Positions 27,458 through 35,070 of a DNA stretch of 35,070 bases are shown here, piece by piece (positions within the stretch are counted from its first letter, which is position 1; every line of letters starts with the position of its first letter). The stretch covers positions 995,631 through 1,030,700 of the forward strand of contig BFEA01000110.1 in NCBI GenBank assembly GCA_003427395.1. Direction: 5' to 3'. The position numbers were made by a program, and so were the translations under genes. This DNA comes from Chara braunii (Eukaryota; Streptophyta; Charophyceae; Charales; Characeae). The notes below the pieces were generated by a model. That model ran no database searches. It saw only the letters and a list, made by a program, of their open reading frames with translations, and was not told the DNA's origin.

Positions 27458-28798
27458 GTTAAGCCCAACCCGGCTCCTGCTCGACCCGCCCCTGCATCGT
27501 TCCCGCTTTTGCCTGCTCCGCCTGCACCTGAACATGCACAGCAGTTCTCTCACACAGCCAATCTGGCAGGAAAAATCGAGTGCTTCAACTGCAAACAGCC
27601 CGGGCATTTCGCCAGGGACTGCCCGCAGCCGAAGCGAAATCAACCCCCACCTACTGCAGCCCTCGTAGCTCTGAATCAAGGACGAGTGGCCGCATTAATG
27701 GATACGGCCCGAAGCGAGGAGATCATCGCATACACCCCTGAGCTCCCTTCCCCCTCCATGACAATTGCATCGACCTCAGGAATTTCTTCCTCCGACGCTG
27801 CTGACGTGGTCGATCCGCTCGAATACCTTCATCTCGCCGGAATGATCGGAGCAATCCGACCAGCTCAGAACGATCTTCAATGGGTCGAACGCGAATCTAA
27901 CCTCGGACCGCAATTTCGGACGGGCGAAATCGACATCCTAAGAACGCTTAAGCAGCTGGACATTCGTGTTTCGGTCCCGGTGGGGCACTTGCTCACCATA
28001 TCCGAAGCAGCGAATCACAGACTGTTGCAACAATGTCAGAAGAATCAAAAGCGTTTTACGTACCAACGCATACAACGGATGCTGAAAAAAAAAAAGGAAG
28101 AAGGAGGAGAGGAAGTTGCATCGCCCGAACCCGAAGAAGGTGAACCTGAAGCAGCGCGAGTAGCTGTCATTTCGTTAGCAGAGAAAGATCACTTCGTGAG
28201 AGCTCGACCAGTGATGTGGAAAAGTTATGAATGTGATTGCGAGGTATGGGGCAAACCTTTTAACGCCCTCATCGATACCGGCTCCTCTGCGGTTGCCATT
28301 TCATTAGACACCGTAAAAAGAACAGGACGACTCAATTCGATTCTACCTCAATCTGGCAAGGACCAATACGTCTTTGCCGACGAGGAAGCAATGAATATTG
28401 TAGGAGTCATCGAGAATGTGGCCGTGAAAGTTGGACGAGTAAACGTCCTCGTTAACGCTTTAGTCATAGATGTGCACTCATATTCGGTATTGTTGGGACT
28501 GCCCTGGGCAATGGCGGTAGGTGCCCGCCTGCGTTTCGGTTCCAAACAATTGGTGCTCACGCAAACCGGAGGAAAGCCTCAGACGGTTTCGTTGCGGATC
28601 TCAACCCGGGCAGTAAAGAGGCATCCCAACCCTTCTTGGATAGGGATGATTCAAGGTCCCGATCACGAGGAGTCGTCATCCACGGATGACATTAGTGGAT
28701 TCGAAGAGCAGGAGTGCGAGGAAGAGATGCCTAGCGAGAGCGAATGGAAACACTTGGTCGACCTTTCGAGCACGAAACCCCCGAGGAGTTTCGCATGA
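27458..28798 (+). CDS. Nucleocapsid zinc knuckle plus aspartic protease, element 2
   Basis: Open in the gag frame from the TGA at 27455 to TGA 28796. After a Pro/Ala-rich lead comes a perfect CCHC knuckle, CFNCKQPGHFARDC (27581-27622), which binds packaged RNA. A region conserved with element 1 follows (LDIRVSVPVGHLLTISEAAN), then a Lys/Glu-rich linker. The protease has its D-T-G (LIDTGSSAVAISL, codons 28274-28282) and the later YSVLLGLPWAMAVGARL hydrophobic-Gly motif. This part looks functional. The last residues diverge from element 1, which continues in frame, so the end here probably reflects a frameshift. Confidence 0.85.
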   Translation, partial: VKPNPAPARPAPASFPLLPAPPAPEHAQQFSHTANLAGKIECFNCKQPGHFARDCPQPKRNQPPPTAALVALNQGRVAALMDTARSEEIIAYTPELPSPSMTIASTSGISSSDAADVVDPLEYLHLAGMIGAIRPAQNDLQWVERESNLGPQFRTGEIDILRTLKQLDIRVSVPVGHLLTISEAANHRLLQQCQKNQKRFTYQRIQRMLKKKKEEGGEEVASPEPEEGEPEAARVAVISLAEKDHFVRARPVMWKSYECDCEVWGKPFNALIDTGSSAVAISLDTVKRTGRLNSILPQSGKDQYVFADEEAMNIVGVIENVAVKVGRVNVLVNALVIDVHSYSVLLGLPWAMAVGARLRFGSKQLVLTQTGGKPQTVSLRISTRAVKRHPNPSWIGMIQGPDHEESSSTDDISGFEEQECEEEMPSESEWKHLVDLSSTKPPRSFA

Positions 28799-29220
28799 TC
28801 CCCATAGCCGCCCGAACCTTCCATCCGGAGGACGGCACGCTCGCGCCTATGGAAATTCAGGTCAGTTCTTCGATCTTTCTCGGAGAACCCATTTTGCAAA
28901 TATCTGACCTGGCAGACGATTTGGAACCCCCTCGCACCTTGTACGAGGGAACATTTTCCCTTCGAGCACGCTATCAACAAGCGAAACAATATCCAGATGT
29001 TTTTGTTTCCCCTCCAAGATCATTGCTTACGACAGGAGCGACCATCGCTCTGATTAAACAAGAAGTCGAAGCTCCTGTCGATGATGTGCCCGATCTAATG
29101 CAGGAAATGGTGGATCTAACGGGACTAACAGTGCCCGATCTAATGCAGGAAATGGTAATTAAACAAGAAGTCAAAGCTCCTGTCGATGATGGGCGCGTTT
29201 CAGCGGATCAAGGAATTTGA
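28744..29220 (+). pseudogene. Protease-RT linker in shifted frame with internal duplications, element 2
   Basis: This frame carries LGEPILQISDLADDLEPP and TLYEGTFSLRARY, matching LGEPLVQISRMVDSLEPP and TLYEGIVPLLARY of element 1, which are in the main frame there. It then ends in two nested duplications: IKQEVEAPVDD / IKQEVKAPVDD (29053-29086 and 29158-29191) and VPDLMQEMV (29086-29111 and 29131-29156). They stand in place of the roughly 170 residues of linker and RT N-terminus that element 1 retains. Confidence 0.7.
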
Positions 29221-30535
29221 AACTAATGGATGGATCGAACCCGCAATAGGACCTTGGTCGTTTCCTGTGGTAATAGAGCCCAAAAAGGCCGGAGGGATTC
29301 GCATATGCATCGATTATCGAAAGCTGAATGATATCACGATCAAAGTTGTGTATCCCCTTCCCCGGATTGATGAGTTGTTGGATGCAATTGGGAGTGCTCG
29401 ATTTTTCAGTAAGTTTGATGTTCGGCATGGGTTTCATCACCTTCTTGTTCGAGAGGAGGATCGTCCGAAAACGGCGTTTGTGCTGTTCGAAGGTACCTCG
29501 CAATGGGTCCGGTGTCCGATGGGCATCTGCAATGCTTCCGCAACCTTCCAGCGAGCCATGAATATGGCTTTCCATAACTTTGTGCGGAAGACACGGCTGG
29601 CCCAGAGCATTATCAATTATTGTGTGATCGTGTACATGGATGATATTCTGGTGTATTCAAGTTCCTACGAGGGACACGTGCAGCACATCGAGTGGACGCT
29701 GCACGCTTTGAAAGATGATGGTTTCAAGGTGGCGCTCGAGAATTGTCAGTTCTTTCTCACCACCATTTCCTTTCTGGGACACGTGGTGACGGACCAGGGA
29801 CTCAGACTGGAACCGCAAAAGGTGGCAGTCGTGAGAGACGCACCTATGCCCACGACTATCACTCAAGTTCGCGCCTTTTTGGGCCTGGCCTCGTACTACC
29901 GAAGGTTTATCAAGGGCTTCGCGGCTATTGCGGGTCCCCTCACGAATCTACTGAAAAAGGATCAGTCGTTGATCTGGACGCCAGAGTGTGACCAGGCGTT
30001 CTCGAAACTCAAGGCAGCCCTTATTTCGGCTCTGGTCCTTATAAGACCAGATCCTGCGAAGCCTTCTGTCCTCATCACGGACTGGCAGCCGGAGGCAATC
30101 TCAGCGATCTTGGCCCAGGTGGGACCCGACAGACTCGAATGCGTGGTGGAGTACGCGTCTAAGTCGGTGCCGGCTTGTAAGCGTAATTACGCTGCCCCGA
30201 CAGGAGAATGCTATGCAGCTCTGTGGGGGATCAGCCACTTTTGAGCCTATCTATACGGGCGAAAATTCACACTGGTTACCGATCATAAGCCACTATTAGC
30301 CTTGAAGAAGTCTAAGGATTACTCAGGCATGATCGAGAGATGGGCGACAGTGCTACAGAGCATGGACTTTGACATTTGTCACCGGAAGCACGAGAGGCAC
30401 GGGAATGCTGATGGGTTAACACGACTGCACCGACCCGAGAAGGTCCTCAAGAGCAAAGAAGTGATTCCGTGGAACGAGCCGAAGGAGAAGAACGGACCGC
30501 GATACGGACAAGTGGAAATTTTGTCGAAGGAGTGA
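29186..30535 (+). pseudogene. pol: Reverse transcriptase and RNase H, element 2, N-terminally deleted
   Basis: Open 29186-30244, then TGA at 30242, then open to 30535. RT palm blocks are RIKEFETNGWIEPAIGPWSF, CIDYRKLNDITI, GFHHLLVREEDRPKTAF, SATFQRAMNM and YMDD (29633-29644); LGLASYYRRFIKGF follows. RNase H shows ITDWQPEAISAI (Asp), GECYAALWGI (Glu) and, after the TGA, LVTDHKPLLAL (Asp) and HGNADGLTRLHR. The segment upstream of NGWIEP, which in element 1 contains the HSPIHCKPYRYS block, is deleted, so the enzyme should not fold normally. Confidence 0.85.
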
Positions 30536-31834
30536 GTGACACGTAGATTCGCTATGCCCTCTCTGCAGCCCTGCCCACTCTCTTTCTCCTCCTCTATCAT
30601 CATGGTTACTCCACCTGTCTCCGCAACCCCTTCTTCCCCTGCTGAGTCAGGCCCTCTCGCCTCATCGGCTTTCTTCGTCACCCTTTCCGATAAATTATGC
30701 TATTTTTGTACGTGTATTACACGGGTATATGGGGTGAATTGCCATCCCTTTGAGACTGGATTCGTTGGGTGGGTAAATTGCGCCACATGCGTCAATCGTG
30801 CACACGGTGCATGTGTTCGATATCGAATGAGTAACAGGGAATGGAAATGCCCTCTGTGTAGGACGGACAAACTGCCTACTGAGGTTCAATTCGAGGCTGC
30901 CCATACGGACGGCCCTGAATACGACGAGAAATACCGCCGAGCGGAGGTCTGGACGGACAAAATCGTATTGGCTAAGCTGGCTGGGCTACCCTTGGATCAT
31001 CTCACCAAGCACGACAGAAGTCGGGCTACCGAGAGATCTTGGGATTATCGATGGATCAACGGTTACCTAGAAAAGCGTAAAACTGACGGATCGGGTTTGT
31101 GGTTGACGGTTCCTCGTCCGTTCCAGAGATATGATTGGACCCGATCTGCTCATGAAGAACAGGCCGCTCACTTCGCGATACGTGTCACGGAGGCAACTAT
31201 ACATCAGAATCGATGGTTCTGGTCTAATATACGGGACGATGTCAGATATGTAGTCGCCAATTGTCTGGTCTGTGCCGCTGATCGCGCCCCAATACGGGGG
31301 CCAAACACGATAGTACCGACAGAAGTAGAGCGCCCTTTCCAGCGAGTCAGTATGGAGACGACAGATATCGACGTGCCACCTGGCCCAAACCGTTGCGAAT
31401 ATTCCATTCTTTTAGTTTTAATAGATCATTTTTCCAAATACATCGAAGTATACCCCTGCAAGACCCGTAAGGCCGCAGAGATAGCCACATACATCGATCA
31501 GTTTCTCTACACTCACCAAGATACAGAGGAAATTATAACCGATAATGGGTCTGAATTTAAAGGCGAGGTAGAGGAATTACTCGCACGAAGAGGCATTACA
31601 CTTCGACATACGGCACCCCACATTTTCCAGTCCAACGGGTTGGCTGAAAATGCCAGTCGAATGATTAAGACTGCCCTCCATAGAAATCTAGTGGCGCGTG
31701 ACACGCGTCCCTGGCCCGAGATCGTATACCAAATCGTCGGAATTCACCGGGCCACCCTTCATGAATCCACGGGGTTTACCCCCTTCCAGCTTCGAACCAA
31801 TAGCCTCCCATGCGTCGATTACCGAGGCAATTAG
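30536..31834 (+). CDS. PHD-like finger joined to integrase, element 2
   Basis: Open in the pol frame after TGA 30533; an ATG is at 30554 and a later one at 30601. After a Ser/Pro-rich lead comes a C4HC3 pattern at 30698-30859: CYFC, CATC, H-x2-C (HGAC) and CPLC, with Trp two residues before the seventh ligand, all typical of PHD fingers, which read histone H3 tails. Then integrase: HHCC (HEEQAAH ... CLVC, 31151-31273) and the DDE core with IITDNGSEF (31541) and NGLAENA (Glu 31646). The first catalytic position reads Glu (SMETTDI, codon 31355) against Asp in element 1. D to E spacing is 34 residues. TAG 31832 cuts off the C-terminus. Confidence 0.8.
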   Translation: MTRRFAMPSLQPCPLSFSSSIIMVTPPVSATPSSPAESGPLASSAFFVTLSDKLCYFCTCITRVYGVNCHPFETGFVGWVNCATCVNRAHGACVRYRMSNREWKCPLCRTDKLPTEVQFEAAHTDGPEYDEKYRRAEVWTDKIVLAKLAGLPLDHLTKHDRSRATERSWDYRWINGYLEKRKTDGSGLWLTVPRPFQRYDWTRSAHEEQAAHFAIRVTEATIHQNRWFWSNIRDDVRYVVANCLVCAADRAPIRGPNTIVPTEVERPFQRVSMETTDIDVPPGPNRCEYSILLVLIDHFSKYIEVYPCKTRKAAEIATYIDQFLYTHQDTEEIITDNGSEFKGEVEELLARRGITLRHTAPHIFQSNGLAENASRMIKTALHRNLVARDTRPWPEIVYQIVGIHRATLHESTGFTPFQLRTNSLPCVDYRGN

Positions 31835-32350
31835 GAAATTGCCGAAGCCGGGGGTAGAGACACGAGTGCCGCCCTTAAGGCCAAAGCCAAAAGGTATGCC
31901 GATTTAATGGAACGGGCCGTTCCGAAGCTAGCCCGAAAGAGACAAAAAATGACAAATCTAGCCCACGGAAGACAAGTCCGTAGCTACGAGGCCCGAAATG
32001 GGAACGCCAGTCCCCAACATCAATATAAATTAGGGGACCTAGTGCAGGTACGTAAATGTGCACGCGACTGGAAACTCGCTCCCAAGTTTTCTAGTTGTTT
32101 CCACGTTGTTGAGCTCGGACCTAACGGTGCCAACATGGTGCGCATTGCGCCCAAGGCAAGCGCCAGCCATAGCTCTGTCCCCATCGTCCGCCATAGTACT
32201 TCCTACATCCGTCCACTCCCTCCTTTCGATCTCCCTCCATCTCCCTCCTCTGCTGATGAAGAGGACGAAGAGGACGAAGACGATCTAGTTCCCGCTCCGC
32301 TCTCTCCTTCCTGCTCCCCTTCTTCATCTTCTTCCCCGTCCTCGCCATGA
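31835..32350 (+). pseudogene. Integrase C-terminal part, element 2
   Basis: The same frame continues after TAG 31832 with MERAVPKLARKRQKMTNLAH, RSYEARNGNASP and a GPY/F-like block YKLGDLVQVRKCARDWKLAP, then VVELGPNGANMV and an acidic Ser/Pro tail. It ends on TGA 32348-32350, which overlaps the ATG of ORF x as ATGA, exactly as in element 1. No chromodomain follows. An ATG at 31907 could allow separate expression, but continuity with element 1 argues that the TAG is a lesion. Confidence 0.75.
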
Positions 32351-32826
32351 GTTTCATCACGGAGCGAGCTCTTGGCAATCATCTGTTGCAGCCACGCGTC
32401 TACATCTCCGAGATCCGGCAAGTTCCTCATCCGCGGCTCAGTCTTGATCTGCGAAGGGTAGCGCAGTTTTTCTGCACCGAGGGAGTGTGTGCTGCTGCTG
32501 CGTTCCGATTCGCCNGGAGTCAGCAGGCGGTGGTATTGGCAGAGGTGGTGGCTCTTCATCGACGAGCGGCTCCAGGGACGAGCCACGTCACTACGGTCGC
32601 TGCCTTCAGTGGCGACATCAGCACAATCAGCCCCTTGCGGCATACGGCGATCTTGACCTCCTTGCGAGAGTGGGCGCAGCAGATATCGACTGATTGGCAT
32701 CACGGTCTCGCACGTCCAGGTTACAATCTGTTCCCGACATCCGGGACGGACTTTGACATCCGCACTTCTCCGCGCGAGCCGGCAATCGCGCTCCCCACCC
32801 TCATCCCCTTTCAACACCCCCAATAA
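32347..32826 (+). CDS. ORF x, element 2: conserved protein of unknown function
   Basis: 159 codons, ATG 32347 overlapping the integrase stop. Product begins MSFITERALGNHLLQPRV and aligns throughout with ORF x of element 1; shared blocks are EIRQVPHPRLS, VAQFFCTEGV, VVLAEVVALHRRAAPGTSHV and the end LPTLIPFQHP. An N at 32515 and a gap of a few residues there leave the middle uncertain. It ends on TAA 32824. Uninterrupted frames in both copies suggest selection on the protein. No known domain, signal or membrane segment is seen. Confidence 0.75.
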   Translation: MSFITERALGNHLLQPRVYISEIRQVPHPRLSLDLRRVAQFFCTEGVCAAAAFRFAXSQQAVVLAEVVALHRRAAPGTSHVTTVAAFSGDISTISPLRHTAILTSLREWAQQISTDWHHGLARPGYNLFPTSGTDFDIRTSPREPAIALPTLIPFQHPQ

Positions 32827-33875
32827 ACCGTGCCGCTCCCCTCGCTCCTCTCTCCACCTTCGGTCTCCCCTATTTTTTCCCCACCTCCTTGCAATCCGAC
32901 CTCCATCCTCACCTTTCTTTCTCCCTCGAGCCTCTCGCCGTTCCGCTCCTCGATCCTGGACATTGGCGGCTGTGGCGTGAAACCTTTGTCGATCTATCTG
33001 TGTGCTTGGCCCGAGTGCAGGTGACGTGGACGCGGACCAGTGAGCAGATTGCGTGCATCGAGTACCTGGAGTTGCTGATCATCCAGGCTTGGAGAACGGA
33101 CATGGAAGGTGATCTTCTCGGTTTCCTCTTCGGATCGTTGCGGCCAGGCCATCGCCAGCCTATCGTTCAAGACCTCATCGTCCCGATTGTGCAATTGGCT
33201 GACGATCTCCCCCTCGACATCGTTTCGCAAAGCGACGACAGTCCCGCCCCGCACGTCGTCACGAGGGCGTTAACACCGTATCTTCAGTGGACTGCTTGCT
33301 TGGAGGAACCCGGGAGTGGCAGCACCTTGCCATCATGGCAGCAGTACTTGAAGTCGTACGGAATCATTGATCGCGCCTTCTATCCGAGGGAGCCTGAGGA
33401 GGTGCTTCAAGGAGAAGAAGAAGCCACCGAAGAAGAAGGCGACGCCGACGAAGAAACGTCGAAAGAAGGAAGCTATAGTGAGTACAACGAAGGAGAGCAG
33501 AGTGAGGAGGAGGAGCTAGAAGAAGAAGAAGAAGAAGACGAGGAGGAGGGAATCGGATCGGAGTGGGAGGACTTGCTGGAGGAAGCAGCGCGTACAGGTA
33601 CGGAAGCGGCACGTAGAAGGGAAGAGATCGCCGCCGGGAAAAACCAACTGGAGATCGCCAACGAGGCGAGCCTATGCATCAACGATGACCCAACCAGGGA
33701 TCCAGAGCCCCCCGAGCCCGAAGATGGCGGACCAGCAACCGCGGCTCCGAGCACATCACGACGGAGACGGAGCCGATCCCCCTCCCCCTCCACCCCAACC
33801 CGTCTCCCAGTTCGTCCACGCACCGATGCGGGGAATCGGCCTTCGTCCCCGGTCGTTATCCCGTCGTCCCCTTGA
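32823..33875 (+). CDS. ORF y, element 2: acidic protein, start codon changed
   Basis: The open frame begins at the ORF x stop. Element 1 has GATGAGCC here (stop TGA, start ATG); element 2 has AATAAACC, so stop became TAA and the start became ATA. The frame is otherwise open from 32823; the next usable codon is non-AUG. Conserved part: LSFSLEPLAVPLLDPGHWRL, ELLIIQAWRTDMEGDLLG, LPLDIVSQSDDSP, LTPYLQWTACLEE. Then a Glu-rich tract with SYSEYNEGEQSEEEE and a Ser/Arg/Pro end (RRRRSRSPSPSTPTRLP), ending TGA 33873. Unknown function. Confidence 0.65.
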   Translation: MNRAAPLAPLSTFGLPYFFPTSLQSDLHPHLSFSLEPLAVPLLDPGHWRLWRETFVDLSVCLARVQVTWTRTSEQIACIEYLELLIIQAWRTDMEGDLLGFLFGSLRPGHRQPIVQDLIVPIVQLADDLPLDIVSQSDDSPAPHVVTRALTPYLQWTACLEEPGSGSTLPSWQQYLKSYGIIDRAFYPREPEEVLQGEEEATEEEGDADEETSKEGSYSEYNEGEQSEEEELEEEEEEDEEEGIGSEWEDLLEEAARTGTEAARRREEIAAGKNQLEIANEASLCINDDPTRDPEPPEPEDGGPATAAPSTSRRRRSRSPSPSTPTRLPVRPRTDAGNRPSSPVVIPSSP

Positions 33876-34352
33876 TTACCTCACCCTTTGCCAGATCTCT
33901 ACTCCATCACCATCCCTCGCAACCCCTTCCCTCCCAATACTTTCGAGCACTTTTACTCCACCCGTCTCGCTGTCACCGTCTATCCCAGCCCCTCCCTTCA
34001 AGCCGCGAACCCCACGTTCTGTCTACACGTCCTACTGTTCAGTGTCGCGTGGCAACAGAATAACGCAGCAGAAGTCTACTGCGTAATCACTGGGACCATC
34101 CCCGCGTGTCGCCATTACGAGCAGTTTCGCGCGTCCCTCTTCCACACCTTCTCCACCCTCTACCCTGACTACCTCGCCTCCCTCCCTCACAGCGGCGATC
34201 GGTTTCCCCGCTTTCACCGGATCATCCGCTACGAAGAACCCCCGATCACAGAGGAAGGGATGAACCGATACCTACCCCCACTCCCCACCAACCCTCCCCG
34301 TCGACACCCCTCCATGTATAATGTCTACTTCCCCATCCCCACACGGCGTTGA
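33876..34352 (+). CDS. ORF z, element 2: third extra ORF, in frame behind ORF y stop
   Basis: This continues the ORF y frame directly after TGA 33873-33875 to TGA 34350. No ATG lies near its start. Conserved with element 1: IPRNPFPPNTFEHFYSTRL, LHVLLFSVAW, AEVYCVITG, TLYPDYLASLPHSG and RFPRFHRIIRYEE, ending in a Pro-rich stretch. Either ORF y and z form one protein interrupted by a stop (readthrough or lesion), or z starts at a non-AUG codon. The domain is not one I recognise. Confidence 0.6.
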   Translation, partial: LPHPLPDLYSITIPRNPFPPNTFEHFYSTRLAVTVYPSPSLQAANPTFCLHVLLFSVAWQQNNAAEVYCVITGTIPACRHYEQFRASLFHTFSTLYPDYLASLPHSGDRFPRFHRIIRYEEPPITEEGMNRYLPPLPTNPPRRHPSMYNVYFPIPTRR

Positions 34353-34774
34353 AACCCGCCATGTGTCCCCGAGCAATACGAATCACCAGTTTTCGCGAAG
34401 ATCACGCCATTGACAATGACGTCAACTTACACTCTGATTCGACTGACTGCGCTAGACTGGGGGCGCAGAGCACACGGAGACCTGATGGACCATGATGATG
34501 CCACCTGGATGATCTTCGAAGCTCGAAGGACAGGGGGTTGCATATGACAGGGCTGTCGAGAGCGGGATCTGAAACCGCATGAGCCGGCATGATCCGCGAA
34601 GATCTTGCCACGGATGTTGTCGCCAGCGCATCATGCTGATCCAAGCTCCTATTTCGTCATGCGTCTTCGTTCCTTATACTTCTTCCTATTTCTTCGTCCC
34701 CTCGTATTCCCTTTGTTTGAGCTCTCATGCAATCAGGAGATTGCATAATTTTGGAACCCCCTGCGCATCACATA
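34353..34774. other. 3' untranslated region of element 2
   Basis: No ORF of note. Near the end are hairpin ATGCAATC-AGGA-GATTGCAT (34727-34746) and TGGAACCCCCTGCGCATCAC (34752-34771), then the LTR. The order hairpin, TTGGAACCCCC, near-palindrome, LTR is the same as in element 1. A plus-strand polypurine tract is not visible. Confidence 0.6.
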
Positions 34775-35070
34775 TGTGACGAACCACTTCCCGACCCCGT
34801 GCTATCTTTCGTACCCCTTGACCCAATACCCCCTTGGTGTATCATACCGACCCCACAGAACCTTCGTCGCCTTTCTTGATTTCAGGCGCCTTGTTTGGGC
34901 CCGACAGTTAGGAATTACGGAATAAGCGGAGCCCAACGTATTTTTTTCCTTGTATAAATGTTATCGGTTACGTCGGAGAAAACTTTAGGAATTTTGTGAG
35001 AATACGGATAGGCGTAGGAATTTATTTTCCCGCGTCGACTTTCGCGCGCGGATATGGTGATTTCAATTTT
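34775..35070 (+). repeat. LTR-f: 5' part of the 3' LTR of element 2
   Basis: It starts TGTGACGAACCACTTCCCGACC like LTR-e and aligns with it, apart from a gap of about 105 bp between two GGGC motifs (LTR-e 23781-23885). It stops at the window end on the boundary of the 95-bp segment that is duplicated around N in LTR-e. Confidence 0.85.

Larger units (their letters stand above)
23656..35070 (+). mobile_element. Element 2: Ty3/gypsy-type LTR retrotransposon with PHD finger, incomplete at window end
   Basis: 5' LTR 23656-26454, PBS, gag, protease, RT, RNase H, PHD finger, integrase, ORFs x, y, z and the first 296 bp of the 3' LTR. Same order and clear protein similarity to element 1, but most LTR DNA does not align, so it is a separate family of the same lineage. 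Gag-pol is in one frame except 28744-29220. Defects: TGA at 26987, 27455, 30242 and 30533, TAG at 31832, a deletion at the start of RT and a changed integrase Asp. Its own TSD cannot be checked because the 3' end is missing. Confidence 0.9.

Noticed and set aside
28744-28798. Programmed frameshift between protease and RT
   Set aside because: Element 1 reads the same region in one frame, so the shift in element 2 is more likely a lesion.
31907-32350. Chromodomain at the integrase C-terminus
   Set aside because: After the GPY/F-like block only an acidic Ser/Pro tail follows; the aromatic residues of a chromodomain are absent.

Overview
The window is eukaryotic repeat DNA. It holds two large Ty3/gypsy-type LTR retrotransposons, two further LTR remnants, tRNA-derived SINEs, non-LTR (LINE) reverse transcriptase fragments, foldback elements and simple repeats. 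I see no intact host gene. The host is not identifiable from sequence alone. The primer binding site TGGTATCGGAGCC matches the 3' end of a plant-type initiator methionine tRNA with one possible G-U pair, and the SINE/LINE/LTR mix fits a plant, alga or fungus.

Layout: 1-543 is the end of a family-1 LTR. 544-3079 is retroposon debris (SINE heads, a 39-base A tract, a 173-bp foldback, a LINE fragment). 3080-5145 is a truncated family-1 LTR. 5146-9198 holds short dispersed repeats, LINE remnants, a well-preserved SINE with 14-bp target duplications, a second foldback and G-rich minisatellites. 9199-22280 is element 1 (family 1, LTRs about 2.3-2.5 kb). 22281-23655 is a spacer with tandem repeats. 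23656-35070 is element 2 (family 2, 5' LTR about 2.8 kb), whose 3' LTR runs off the window. All LTRs and both elements point the same way (+).

Both elements share the order LTR - PBS - gag (CCHC knuckle) - protease - reverse transcriptase - RNase H - PHD-like finger (intact only in element 2) - integrase (HHCC, DDE, GPY/F-like tail) - three extra ORFs (here x, y, z) - conserved hairpin - LTR. Gag and pol lie largely in one frame. ORF x starts on an ATGA overlap with the integrase stop in both copies. Each LTR also contains an ORF whose product is conserved between the two families although the surrounding DNA is not.

Both elements are defective. Element 1 has stops, frameshifts, a protease D-T-G to D-L-G change, a lost PHD half and an integrase E to K change. 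Element 2 has in-frame TGA/TAG stops, a deletion at the start of reverse transcriptase and an integrase D to E change. The most unusual content is the PHD-integrase fusion, the x-y-z module and the LTR-encoded protein. I do not recognise the last two. Single-N joins flanked by exact 80- or 95-bp duplications show assembly trouble inside the LTRs.
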